A stretch of DNA of 64,000 nt from Saccharomycopsis malanga (Eukaryota; Ascomycota; Saccharomycetes; Ascoideales; Saccharomycopsidaceae), in the NCBI GenBank assembly GCA_004014935.1, contig CP025321.1:3162001-3226000 (forward strand), written 5' to 3'. The notes beneath the pieces were generated by a model that saw only the letters and a program-made list of their open reading frames with translations, did no database searches and was not told where the DNA came from. Below, one piece after another: positions 49,672 to 58,916 of this stretch; position 1 is the first letter of the stretch, and each line of letters starts with the position of its first letter. The translations under genes and the position numbers were made by a program.

Positions 49672-50201
49672 TTTCTGATTGTTATAATTTTGATTTTTGT
49701 TACTTTATTTGACTTTATCTTTTCTTTTCTGTTTGTTTTATTATGTATATGTACAATTACTGGTGTTTGATTTTATCCTTTCTTTTTGTCATTAACTTGG
49801 TGTTAGTCTTGAAATGTAGGAACAAAATAATGCTGAATGCACAACCTTTTGTCGTAAATTGGTAAAAAAGCATTTTGGACTTGCGTAAAATGTTTGACTG
49901 GAAATTCTAAGTTGGTTTCCACCTTAATGGTATAGTGTGCAGCCTATACATAAGTTAATGGTGTTCACTAAATTCGCCCTTTACTACAAAAGACTACAGA
50001 ATTTTCACTTTTCAAAAGAAATAGGCGAATAGTTTTTTCCAATCCATAACATTCACTTCTGAACAGTTTTTAATGTGCTTTAAGCTTCATCTTTAGTAAC
50101 AATTTACTCTGATTAAAAACGACATACTAACATCTACATGTATCTCATCTCAGTATCTATTTTATCTCATCATGATAATATCTATTGAGTACAATTCATA
50201 A
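49672..50201. other. Convergent intergenic, bZIP gene / prion-like gene
   Basis: 530 bp, T-rich downstream of the bZIP gene; no feature recognised. Confidence 0.5.
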
Positions 50202-50723
50202 CTAATCATCATTTCTAATATCTTCACCCCAGTTGGAAATGTTGTTACCAACGTTCAGAATACCGTCACCAACACCGTCTTGAATATTGTTACCAACATT
50301 ATCAAATCCTTGGTGGACATCATGTCCGAAATTCTCAGCATCGTTCTTTGCTGCGGAGAACTCGTCACCAACTTCATGTCCAGCATTGCTGATGCTGTTG
50401 CCAACAGAATCGAAACCATTCTTGATCTCACCAGAATGTTCGTCGATCTCATGCATGGCGAACGCACCTGCAGCGATACCTCCTACTGCAGCAAGACCAG
50501 TTTTCAAGTAGCCAGAAAACTTGTGATGTTTTTCCTCGGGTTGTTGTTGTTGGCCATAACCACTTTGGTGTTGTTGACCATATCCATTTTGCTGATGTTG
50601 ACCATATCCATTTTGTTGATGTTGACCGTAAGATTGTTGGCCATAAGAATTCTGACCGTAAGATTGTTGGCCGTACCCATTATGGTTACCATAACCTTCG
50701 TTGTTGTTATTGTAATAGCTCAT
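50202..50723 (-). CDS. Tyr/Gly/Gln-rich prion-like protein
   Basis: 173 residues from the ATG at 50721-50723 (MSYYNNNNEGYG); the frame extends upstream but without other support. Residues ~1-62 are almost only Tyr, Gly, Gln, Asn, Ser and His in repeats of SYGQ and QNGYGQHQ, a prion-like composition. Residues ~70-92 are a small-residue segment (GYLKTGLAAVGGIAAGAFAM, then HEIDEH) resembling the VGGVAAAAG stretch of the DDR48-like protein at 55.7 kb. The C-terminal ~80 residues contain recurring GFD-x-VGN and NVGNNI motifs with amphipathic spacing, like LEA or dehydrin proteins. I do not recognise a named gene. A stress-related or condensate-forming role is a guess from composition. Confidence 0.8.
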   Translation of the reverse strand: MSYYNNNNEGYGNHNGYGQQSYGQNSYGQQSYGQHQQNGYGQHQQNGYGQQHQSGYGQQQQPEEKHHKFSGYLKTGLAAVGGIAAGAFAMHEIDEHSGEIKNGFDSVGNSISNAGHEVGDEFSAAKNDAENFGHDVHQGFDNVGNNIQDGVGDGILNVGNNISNWGEDIRNDD

Positions 50724-51668
50724 GATTCTAATATTTGATTTATATTTGTTGCTCTTTTTTAACTCACTTACACTACAATACTTGGAAACTGCCATATTTA
50801 TATAGGGCAGGCGGTACCGTAGATTTTCGTTACCAGCTTTGGCACCATGCCGTGTTCTGCAAGGACCGCGTATAGCTGCATACTCCAGAGTCAATTGGTG
50901 TTTTGAACTTGTTTTGTCTCGCCATCTAGTTGTCTAAATATGAGTGGGTATGTTTTTTGATAATAGAAGTAATGTATGGAAGTTTTGGTCCAAAATGGCG
51001 GTTGTGCGCAGTAAACAGACAATTAAGGCTTTTATAATTCTGTTGGCCTTGATCCAAATAAAAAATGCGTATGATTGTAGAATGTCAAATCTATAATAAT
51101 AGAAAATTAAAAGGAAACCCGAAATTTTAGCCCCTTGTGAGGAATATTCAAGAGGGAACGATGTTGTGGTTGCATCAAATCCTCGGGCGAATAATTTATT
51201 ATTAATTTGTCTCAGATCAACGTACATTTTTGGTGACCCCGGTGAGAGATTCCATAGTTTATGTAGACAATTTGTTGGAGAGCATTGCCGCCAAGTTTGA
51301 AAAAGCCACTTGGCCGCTGCTGTTACTACTTACTTTATTCACAACAATATTGTCGAAGCAATTACCTTGTAGCAGTCAATAGACCCGACCTTAAGCGCTT
51401 CCAAGTGAGACATAATGTAAGGAAATATCAAATTCCTACATTGTCAGTTAATTTACTATACTGGAAAGCACCTATCAACTTAAAATAGCGAAACTATTTT
51501 TTTATGAGCTATATCTTGTTGTTAACAAACATTTCAAGTACACCCTCCAAGAAAATTTGTTTAGGGAATAATACATGTAACTAATACGCTAAAGATTTAT
51601 TAAATTAGTATATGCCACCTTAAATCTAATTTATAACATTTATAAACTCTATATACAAATACTAATTA
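50724..51668. other. Intergenic between UFD1-type gene and prion-like gene
   Basis: 945 bp upstream of the prion-like gene; no ORF or RNA gene recognised. Confidence 0.5.
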
Positions 51669-53855
51669 TCACGCCTGCATCTCCTGGACTGTAACAGCAT
51701 TATCTTTGAGCCAGCTCTCCACCAGACCTATATCTTTCGCGTCGTTGTGGCTCCCTTTGAGCGACAACACCGCCAAACACACCCAGTAATACATATACTG
51801 GTTTTGGAAAAACGATTGATAGTAGTGGTCGACAAGCAATTTATTCTTAGTAACCAGTTCGCTAACGCAAAAATAATATTCTACGGAGTTTTTAGCATTA
51901 GCATATGTCTCAAGAGGATTCTTCAAATCTGGGATTTTCAACATCAAATCGGTCTTTACTAAAGTATATGTTTCGTTTGCTGACTTTTTCTCAGCCAAGC
52001 CAGAGGACAAACAAAACTTGTTCTTGCAAAAGCCATTTCCACAGCCTCTGGTGAGTTGAATCATATATCTCCGCTCTATTCTTGAAACTAACTTTTTGAA
52101 GTCTGGATCATAAGAAGTTGAGTAAAATTGACCAAAGCAATTTCCACAGAGACCCAACCGTTCGGCAACATTATCACTTGCTGAATTTGCTTTGAATACA
52201 TTGACGCAGTTTACATTATGGCATTTGACATAATTTGAGGATCTATTTTTAGACAACCTGTTTAAATCGTGGATTCTCAAGTGAGACTCCAAATCTTTAA
52301 ACTTAACAATCTTACCGCACTTAAAACAATCAGTGGTTTTCGAACCGCATACAATGTTCTCATGATGCGAAAGGTTTAAAATAATATCCTCGGGTTCAGG
52401 TTTACCCTTTGGAAGTATTAAATGGCAGAAACGGCACTCATGAAGCTTGTTCTCCCATATAGTGGCTTTGTATAATGCCATTTGTAAAAAAGATGTAAAC
52501 TCTGGCAAGTCATTGGCAGCTAAAATAGGTTCATGATTTAACTTTTGATGTTTGCGAAACGACACTAGTTCATTTCCAAATTGTATCGAACCATCGACAG
52601 AAAAACATACATCGCAATGCCAATGTGAATCTGGGATTTTCTTCAAAAATACTTGCCCACATCCTTTAGGACATCTTATGTTATTTCTCAAGCAAAAGTT
52701 TTCATGTAGAAAGAGGTTTGATTTGTTAATCTTCTTGCCGCAATTCTTACAAACCGTCTCATCACCTTCAGTTTTCTCGAACGGTTCCGAAGACCCCGAC
52801 GATAAAACTACGGTGATATGAAACTCAGCATCTGATTGAGCCCAACAGTTGCCGACAAAAAAAATTGATTTTTGATTAATAAGATGTCTATCAATACTCT
52901 GTATTGTGAATATTTTTTGCTTATTTGAACAACTTGAATTTATAGATGACCATATAAATGAATCAGGTGCTATAAACCGATCATAAGATGCCAAGATGTC
53001 AAAATTGTTCAAGTCAAACTCCTCACCGGTACTACAAGAAACAGTGAAACTTAAGGAAAATTGCTCGTCATTGTCCAATAGAGGGATTTCGTACATTTCA
53101 TTAGCGGTGAAACGAATGGTGGCCAGTTGAGAAAGATCTAACTGATTTATTTTAAAATTCGGCATATTGTTATTAGTATCTATGATTCTGTCGAAGGAGT
53201 TAAATGCTTCAGATATATTATTGAAGTTTGTTAATGGTTTGGATGGCTTTTGGGAATGTAAAAGGTTCTCTTTATATGCAAGAAGCTTTTCTGCATCTTC
53301 GTCGTCCATGGGCTCTAAATCAAACACCATATCAGTGTTGATTATACATATTGTGGGGCCGGGGACTGTCTTAGAAATAAGAAACTCAAAAGTCTCATTT
53401 TTATTGTTTAAAGTATTGGTGATTGAAAGAATTTCGTTTGCCGTCAACGTAGTATAGTTTATAGATAGATACGCTTCTAGAAAAAATTTCAAATTTATAA
53501 TGTTATCAGTATTAGTGAGCTTTAGAGACTTGAGGGTGAGACTTTCTCCCTTAGGTATCTTATCCTGTAAAGAAAGCTGTAGTTCATCGTCCTCGCTAAT
53601 AATTTTTAACTTTTCCAAGATTATTCCAGGTAGTATTATTGAATTTTCTTCGGCAGTGAATTCTTTCACACCAATAAAAGCAGACAATCTCGTTTGTTTG
53701 TTTGTGACTTTGAAGATCAATGGTGATGGTAAGCTATCATTTCCATATACCGCTAACAATGACTCCAATATACTCTGCGGCAATATGGACTTGTCAGAAT
53801 AGTAGGGTAGGTTCGTTGTATTGGTTATATCGGACACACAATTAAATATGTTCAT
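51669..53855 (-). CDS. UFD1-domain zinc-finger protein with AZUL-like C-terminus
   Basis: 728 residues. The N-terminal ~200 residues follow the Ufd1 fold: ILPQSILESLLAVYG, ...IFKVTNKQTRLSAFIGVKEF, TAEENSIILPGIILEKLKI, DKIPKGESLTLKSL, and a second half with LEAYLSINYTTLTANEI. Cys/His clusters begin at about residue 360: CKNCGKKINKSNLFLHENFC with RCPKGCGQVF (TRAF-type spacing), then CRFCHLILPKG..., and CFKCGKIVKFKDLESHLRIH. Near 51,960-52,080, RRYMIQLTRGCGNGFC followed by KNKFCLSSG resembles the AZUL zinc finger of UBE3A (RYYxQLTxGCGNxxCxNxFC). UFD1 proteins bind ubiquitin and Cdc48 partners and AZUL binds proteasome subunit Rpn10, so a ubiquitin-proteasome role is likely (inference). It is not Ufd1 itself. 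Confidence 0.82.
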   Translation of the reverse strand: MNIFNCVSDITNTTNLPYYSDKSILPQSILESLLAVYGNDSLPSPLIFKVTNKQTRLSAFIGVKEFTAEENSIILPGIILEKLKIISEDDELQLSLQDKIPKGESLTLKSLKLTNTDNIINLKFFLEAYLSINYTTLTANEILSITNTLNNKNETFEFLISKTVPGPTICIINTDMVFDLEPMDDEDAEKLLAYKENLLHSQKPSKPLTNFNNISEAFNSFDRIIDTNNNMPNFKINQLDLSQLATIRFTANEMYEIPLLDNDEQFSLSFTVSCSTGEEFDLNNFDILASYDRFIAPDSFIWSSINSSCSNKQKIFTIQSIDRHLINQKSIFFVGNCWAQSDAEFHITVVLSSGSSEPFEKTEGDETVCKNCGKKINKSNLFLHENFCLRNNIRCPKGCGQVFLKKIPDSHWHCDVCFSVDGSIQFGNELVSFRKHQKLNHEPILAANDLPEFTSFLQMALYKATIWENKLHECRFCHLILPKGKPEPEDIILNLSHHENIVCGSKTTDCFKCGKIVKFKDLESHLRIHDLNRLSKNRSSNYVKCHNVNCVNVFKANSASDNVAERLGLCGNCFGQFYSTSYDPDFKKLVSRIERRYMIQLTRGCGNGFCKNKFCLSSGLAEKKSANETYTLVKTDLMLKIPDLKNPLETYANAKNSVEYYFCVSELVTKNKLLVDHYYQSFFQNQYMYYWVCLAVLSLKGSHNDAKDIGLVESWLKDNAVTVQEMQA

Positions 53856-54151
53856 GTTGATGTGTATTTATCGAAAAGGTTGACCTTATAAGCTTCATTG
53901 ACTTAAAGTATTACAGGTCTTTATAAACCATTATTCGGTGGCAAGAAACCCTACCAGCGTTCTTGTGAAGAAGAGCTTATTAATGCTAATTTGCCATCAT
54001 AGACACCCGATTGGGAAAGATGTTCATGTGACTGCGAAGACCCGAAATTTCAATATTCAGATGGCCCGAAAGGACAGCTTGAGGTTTGACACATTATTGT
54101 ATGGAGTTCTGGGAAACAGGCATCAGTTATAATTGATTAAGTCACGCAAAA
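53856..54151. promoter_or_regulatory. Divergent promoter, UFD1-type gene / APS2
   Basis: 296 bp between divergent start codons. No specific site was recognised. Confidence 0.5.
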
Positions 54152-54589
54152 ATGACAATACAGTTTATAATTGTTATGAACAGACAGGGAAAGGTGAGGC
54201 TTTCTCGCTGGTATTCCACATATTCAGATGACGAAAAGCTCAAGCTCAAGTCACAGGTACATAGATTGGTTTCTTCCAGAGACCATAAGTACCAATCTAA
54301 TTTTGTTGAATTCCACAACGACTCGAAATTGGTATATAAACGGTTTGCAGGGCTCTTTGTTGTGTTCTGCGTTGATGTTGTAGCTAACGATTTGATCTAC
54401 TTGGAATCTATACAGCTATTAGTAGAAGTCTTAGATTTGTATTTTGGTAATGTTTGCGAATTGGATATCGTCTTCAATTTTTACAAGGTATACGCAATAC
54501 TAGATGAAATGTACTTGGGAGGTGAAATAGAAGAAACTTCGAAAGACATTATATTAGACCGTGTGAGGTATTGTGAGAAGTTTGATTAA
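54152..54589 (+). CDS. APS2: AP-2 adaptor sigma subunit
   Basis: Small subunit of the AP-2 clathrin adaptor at the plasma membrane. 145 residues (Saccharomyces Aps2 is 147). Sigma-specific sequence: [109 protein letters not shown]. SSRDHKxQSNFVEF and FNFYKVY distinguish AP-2 sigma from AP-1 sigma (which has NFLEW and FNFHKAY). Confidence 0.95.
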   Translation: MTIQFIIVMNRQGKVRLSRWYSTYSDDEKLKLKSQVHRLVSSRDHKYQSNFVEFHNDSKLVYKRFAGLFVVFCVDVVANDLIYLESIQLLVEVLDLYFGNVCELDIVFNFYKVYAILDEMYLGGEIEETSKDIILDRVRYCEKFD

Positions 54590-55707
54590 CAGCCTTCATT
54601 TGTTGATAATTTTCCTTTGCAAAGGTACTCTGGAATCCCACCCATATAGGCCCTCTCTATCGCATTTTGCAAAGTCTCGTTTCACATCAAACTCTCCACT
54701 CATGATCCAATGACACATTAGATACTTTGATATCAACATTTACGCTTTTCCTTTGATTTTTTTATACACATCTTATTTGCATACAATTGTTTGAACCTCT
54801 TGTCTTTTATATAATACAATATCTTTACTTCTCGCATAATAAACTATCTGGCATTCTGGTTTCCTTGTAAAACTCTCGTACAATTAGCCCCTAGATCAGC
54901 TCTGGCCAATCATATTGCTAAAGCATCACTTGTGTATGTCATTTACTATATATACTTTAGTCTAGTAAATAATGCCTCCCAAGCTAGCCAGGGTGGCATG
55001 TTAGGCTAACTTGGTTGGTCACCAAACTTGTCGCACATCTCTGAGTACTATCATAGCCCATCATCTGGCCTCAACACGTTTCATGACAAGCCCTATTGTG
55101 ACGCAGCCCCCTAGGAGGTGATTGTTCACTGGTATGCTTATCTTAGTTGTTCTTGTAAGAACCGTGAATGAATTCAGAATATTGCTGTTGGAATAATTCA
55201 TTTTCTTGCTATTCCGAATCAAGCGAAATCGTGCTGTTCAGTCTAGTTTTTTGATGTGTTTGATCTTCCAAGTGTTATCTTAGGGTAATATCTAACCTGC
55301 CAAGGGAGAGTATTCCCAATATAATATAGATACCATTTTGTGATGGTACTCGTGGAGTCTAGAAGAATGATTGTTGTTTCAGTCCAATCACAAAACATTC
55401 CGCTCCAAAGTGTCAATAAGTTTTGTCTCTCCAAGTCAAAATAACTATGGGATCTGATCCAATTTCAAGATGTGCATTATTAGTCTATGCAAGTGATGCA
55501 TACACTGGAGAAGAGTCAACCTGTCGCCTTCTGGAAATCACCCACCTGGCTATGAATTGATCCCTCTTCTCAACGTATTTAAACAGTAATAATCCACCAT
55601 GTTCTTCTTTTTTTGTTGGTTTTGCAGCTTAATCATTACAAATATAAAGATAAATCAATAACTTTTTTTCAAAACTTAATTTTTTAACTACCACTCAAAT
55701 ATTTACA
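54590..55707. promoter_or_regulatory. Intergenic APS2 - DDR48 with STREs
   Basis: 1.1 kb. CCCCT cores at 54888-54892 and 55108-55112 match the stress-response element bound by Msn2/4-type factors, expected for DDR48. An imperfect 11 bp inverted repeat (54979-54989 with 55004-55014, one mismatch, 14 nt loop) lies between them. Confidence 0.5.
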
Positions 55708-56262
55708 ATGGTCAGCGAAGAAAACTTGAAGAAAGCCGGTATTGCTGCTGCTGCTGTCGGTGGTGTTGCTGCTGCTGCTGGTTTCGCTTATAAAAAGCAT
55801 GAAGAAAAGGAAGAACGTGAGCACAGTTACGGTTCCTCTAACAATGATAGTTACGGCTCATCGAAACGTGACAGTGATTATGGTTCTTCCAGAGATGATG
55901 ATTATGGTTCATCAAAGAAAGACAGTTACAACTCTAACAATGATAGCTATGGGTCTTCTAAAAATGACAGTTATGGGTCTTCTAAAAATGACAGTTATGG
56001 TTCATCCAATAATGACAGTTATGGTTCATCCAATAATGACAGTTATGGTTCATCCAATAATGACAGTTATGGTTCATCCAATAATGACAGTTATGGTTCA
56101 TCCAATAATGACAGTTATGGTTCATCCAATAATGACAGTTATGGTTCGTCCAGAAATGACAACTATGGTTCTTCTAACAATGATAACTACGGTTCCAATA
56201 ACGACAGCTATGGATCTTCTAATAGAAATAGCTACAATAACAGAAACAATGACGACTACTAA
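55708..56262 (+). CDS. DDR48: Ddr48-like stress protein (NDSYGSSN repeats)
   Basis: 184 residues. N-terminus MVSEENLKKAGIAAAAVGGVAAAAG forms a small-residue segment, then a charged KKHEEKEERE. The rest is repeats of NDSYGSSN and variants (about fifteen YGSS/YGSN units), the hallmark of DNA-damage/stress-responsive Ddr48. In the centre (about 55,990-56,145) the 24 bp units are nearly identical in DNA, so copy number is probably variable between strains. A long open frame at +2 over the same bases is a by-product of the repeats. The N-terminal segment differs from Saccharomyces Ddr48, so the symbol is by repeat similarity and length (Candida Ddr48 is about 200 aa). Confidence 0.8.
   Translation: MVSEENLKKAGIAAAAVGGVAAAAGFAYKKHEEKEEREHSYGSSNNDSYGSSKRDSDYGSSRDDDYGSSKKDSYNSNNDSYGSSKNDSYGSSKNDSYGSSNNDSYGSSNNDSYGSSNNDSYGSSNNDSYGSSNNDSYGSSNNDSYGSSRNDNYGSSNNDNYGSNNDSYGSSNRNSYNNRNNDDY
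55922..56190. repeat. 24 bp coding tandem repeat of DDR48
   Basis: Units of AATGACAGTTATGGTTCATC plus CAAT, at least six nearly perfect in the centre with degenerate units at both ends. Boundaries approximate. Confidence 0.85.
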
Positions 56263-56506
56263 GCACAATGCTCCACTTTTGCTTTCGAAGGCCTATTTTC
56301 TATGAGTTAATACAATTTTTTTATATGCTATATCAAAAAACATAACGTAAGCTTTTATTATATTTTGAAAGGGCATCTAAAATTGCCTAGTGATCAATGA
56401 ACCCACATTTGGTAACACATGTGCTTCCCATATCAAATCGTAATAATATGTTGAATCTCGAACGGTTTCTTACCGTTATAAAACAGCAAAAAAAAGCGAA
56501 AAAAGA

Positions 56507-56579
56507 AGGTCGTACCCGGGTTCGAACCGGGGTCTATGGAATCAGAATCCATTGTGTTGAACCACTACACTATACAACC
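56507..56579 (-). tRNA. tRNA-Gln (anticodon CTG), copy 1
   Basis: 73 nt on the minus strand beginning GGTTGTATAGTGTAGTGG. Acceptor GGTTGTA pairs with TACGACC, discriminator U. The anticodon arm ATGGA-TTCTGAT-TCCAT carries CTG, reading CAG glutamine codons. Box B GGTTCGAACCC is intact. No intron. Confidence 0.96.
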
Positions 56580-56593
56580 ATGCGGAAAAAGAA

Positions 56594-56666
56594 AGGTCGT
56601 ACCCGGGTTCGAACCGGGGTCTATGGAATCAGAATCCATTGTGTTAAACCACTACACTATACAACC
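56594..56666 (-). tRNA. tRNA-Gln (anticodon CTG), copy 2
   Basis: Second copy in the same orientation, separated from copy 1 by 14 bp. It differs at one D-arm base (GGTTTAAC instead of GGTTCAAC). All stems are intact. Confidence 0.96.
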
Positions 56667-56924
56667 ATTTCTTGGTAAAAAATTTTTACGGTCTAGGAAT
56701 TCTTTCACATGTGTCACCCTCCCTGCATATACTTGCATGAACTAGTTCATGACCCCTATACAATACTTTCGTTTTTTTTTTTTTTAAACTACCTTTTTTA
56801 AACTATTTTTAAAGGTCTCATGCTTAGATTCTTCAAATGATAAATTTCTTTCCACTATTTATTTTTCTTTTTGTTTTTCAGATATTCAAATCTTAATTAA
56901 AAATAATATAATAATATGATATAA

Positions 56925-57037
56925 TGCCTCAGTACGGTGGGCAGCTAACAATGACCGGGACATGATTGGGTTTTCCCCACTGGGTTTTACCAAGTCCCCT
57001 TAGAATGTACTGGGCTTGAGGTATATGATATTATTTA
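56925..57037 (+). mobile_element. SINE-like element, copy C
   Basis: About 113 bp. The head TGCCTCAGTACGGTGG (56925-56940) resembles box A. The body CATGATTGGGTTTTCCCCAC, then TGGGTTTTACCAAGTCC, is the best match between copies. The central segment present in A and B is missing. The 3' end reads TACTGGGCTTGAGGTATATG, then ATATTATTT. Flanks are too AT-rich to call a target-site duplication. It lies about 260 bp from the tRNA-Gln pair. Confidence 0.68.
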
Positions 57038-57066
57038 TGAAAAGCATTTTTGTTATCTCTCAATCT

Positions 57067-57090
57067 AAAAAAAAAAAAAAAAAAAAAAAA
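57067..57090. repeat. 24-base A tract
   Basis: Uninterrupted A run 30 bp downstream of SINE-like copy C; it may be unrelated to the element. Confidence 0.9.
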
Positions 57091-57702
57091 TCATGAACTT
57101 GAAAATACCGAATATTAAGCAATGATTGGATAAATCACTAACTCAATCACATAGAAACATAAGAATTTCTTTAAACTTCCTAAATCAGACAAAAGTAAAA
57201 GTTATATTTGGAAGTTGAAACTGTGGGTTCGGAATGTGTGTTAGTAAGCTGTTCAACAATGAATATAGACTTTTTTATAAGCACATTTTACTGAAATATA
57301 AAATACTACTCTGAGAAACAAAAGGAAAGGAAGTGTGCTTGGCAGATAAAATAGGTCCATGGTGACAAAAATAACTACGAAGCCTAAGATATTATCTGTA
57401 TTCAGGAGTAAGGTTATCCATCTATTATAAGATTATGATGATAGCTTGCTTTCAAGTAGCAGCAATAGTGTGTTTCCAAAATGTACACACTGAAAGATGA
57501 CATTATCGACACTAATTTTTTTGTAAATCTCTCTGGGAAATAAGTGAGTTGAGGTCATCCAAAGATGACCATGAATCAGTGTAGAAGAATGTGTTTCAGC
57601 AAGATTTAAAGATTGCGCAATGCATAGTTCAAAAGTGTACACATAAATGCCGCCATGTTCAAAGTCTAAAATAAAATTTACCGATTTGGATATGTAGAGC
57701 AC

Positions 57703-57764
57703 TTTTGTCTATATAAACCGAAGCCGTATACAGTTTTGTCTATATCAACCGAAGCCGTATACAG
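57703..57764. repeat. 31 bp tandem duplication
   Basis: Two adjacent 31 bp units (57703-57733 and 57734-57764), each TTTTGTCTATAT...CCGAAGCCGTATACAG, differing at one base. The second unit runs directly into the target-site duplication of SINE-like copy D. Confidence 0.93.
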
Positions 57765-57779
57765 TTTTGAGTGTATTTT

Positions 57780-57822
57780 ATAATAATAATCTTATATTTC
57801 AAGCCCAGTACATATCAGTTCG
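57780..57822 (-). mobile_element. SINE-like element, copy D, 5'-truncated, with 16 bp TSD
   Basis: 43 bp insert on the minus strand, reading ACTGATATGTACTGGGCTTG, then AAATATAAG and an ATT-repeat tail. It matches only the 3' ends of copies A and B. It is flanked by a perfect 16 bp direct repeat GTTTTGAGTGTATTTT (57764-57779 and 57823-57838). A 5'-truncated copy with simple-repeat tail and long TSD is the signature of target-primed reverse transcription. Confidence 0.78.
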
Positions 57823-58916
57823 GTTTTGAGTGTATTTTTGTAACTTTATTCTCTTTTTTGAAAAGAGAAATTAGCAAATATTCCAAAGCTTGAACTTCAA
57901 TCATTGAATTACACCTTTATGCATCATTTTTATGAGCCAACTGATTCATAAAATCGTTTGTATGTTTTTTTTGTTTTTCTTGTCTTTTCGTTAAAAGTCG
58001 AAGTAATATTTGTCTTTGGTTGCATTAAGCGATGTGTAAAAAAAGGAGGCACACACATGTTCATGACAGGCTAAAAGATCTATATACCAAGCGAATTTGT
58101 GGCAAGATGTTAACCGGATTGGGTTTCCAAAGGAAATTGTGAGCTTTGGCAGTTAGACGATAGCAACTGATATGATTGGCGTGCATGAAGATTTCATTGT
58201 ACAGTTTCCTTTTTCGGGTTTCAAAGAAAATTTCAACATCGCATAATTGTTATACCACTCCACATTTTAGTGCGAAGAGAGCTTTTACAGGTAACTTTCT
58301 ACACCTAAAGCACAATTAAGTACCAAAATAAGCTTTAAAAGTGTTCATAAATATGTAAATGCAGATAATTTAGACGAATACTTTAGCGACCAAAGTGGAC
58401 TCCGCATTGTAAGGAAGCTGTCACAGCAATAGATTACATTACTATTTTAGCCCCTATTTCAAACTACGGTCAACTTTGTTGCTTAAAATTTTAGTAAAGA
58501 ATAACAGAAATATATAAGAATAATTCCTGAAAATGACATAAACTTTCAGAACTTTATTTACCGTTTGAGACGAAAACAGTTGGAATCTTTAACTGATCAT
58601 AGAAGGCTGTCACCTCATGCACAACTGTTTGAAACACATCATTTTACAATAATCGATTAATAATAATTCAGGAGACCTTAGCATTGGCGAGGATAATGGC
58701 AAACTAAACTGGTTTTGAGGGACTTTGGCTCTAAATTCATACTTGACAAATTAATATAAATACTGTTGGATGTCTCAAAGTAATTAAAAAGTTTTCAACA
58801 TGTTTATATTGATAACACCAAGAAATAGATTTTATACTAATCCGATAAAAAAGAAACGATAAAGATAAACTTAATTCATTTGTTCAACCACGTACCCATC
58901 CAAACAATTAATCATT

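Larger units (their letters stand above)
56263..58916. other. 2.65 kb region with tRNA genes, SINE-like copies and MFalpha upstream sequence
   Basis: No protein gene recognised. Contains two tRNA-Gln genes, SINE-like copies C and D, a 24-base A tract and a 31 bp tandem duplication, each listed separately. The last kilobase is the alpha-factor upstream region, with one TGAAACA (58630-58636), the Ste12 pheromone-response element core, about 290 bp before the ATG. Confidence 0.6.

Noticed and set aside
54979-55014. Imperfect 11 bp inverted repeat upstream of DDR48 as a terminator or RNA structure
   Set aside because: One mismatch, long loop and no context; recorded only as part of the promoter region.
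55742-56305. 187-codon overlapping frame in DDR48
   Set aside because: A shadow frame kept open by the 24 bp repeat unit, with Met/Val/Leu-rich nonsense composition.
38231-57037. Solo LTR fragments of a Ty-like element
   Set aside because: Proximity to tRNA genes suggested this, but ends do not show TG...CA with 4-6 bp duplications; the ATT-type tail, 5' truncation and 11-16 bp TSDs fit LINE-type retroposition better. Not fully excluded without a genome search.
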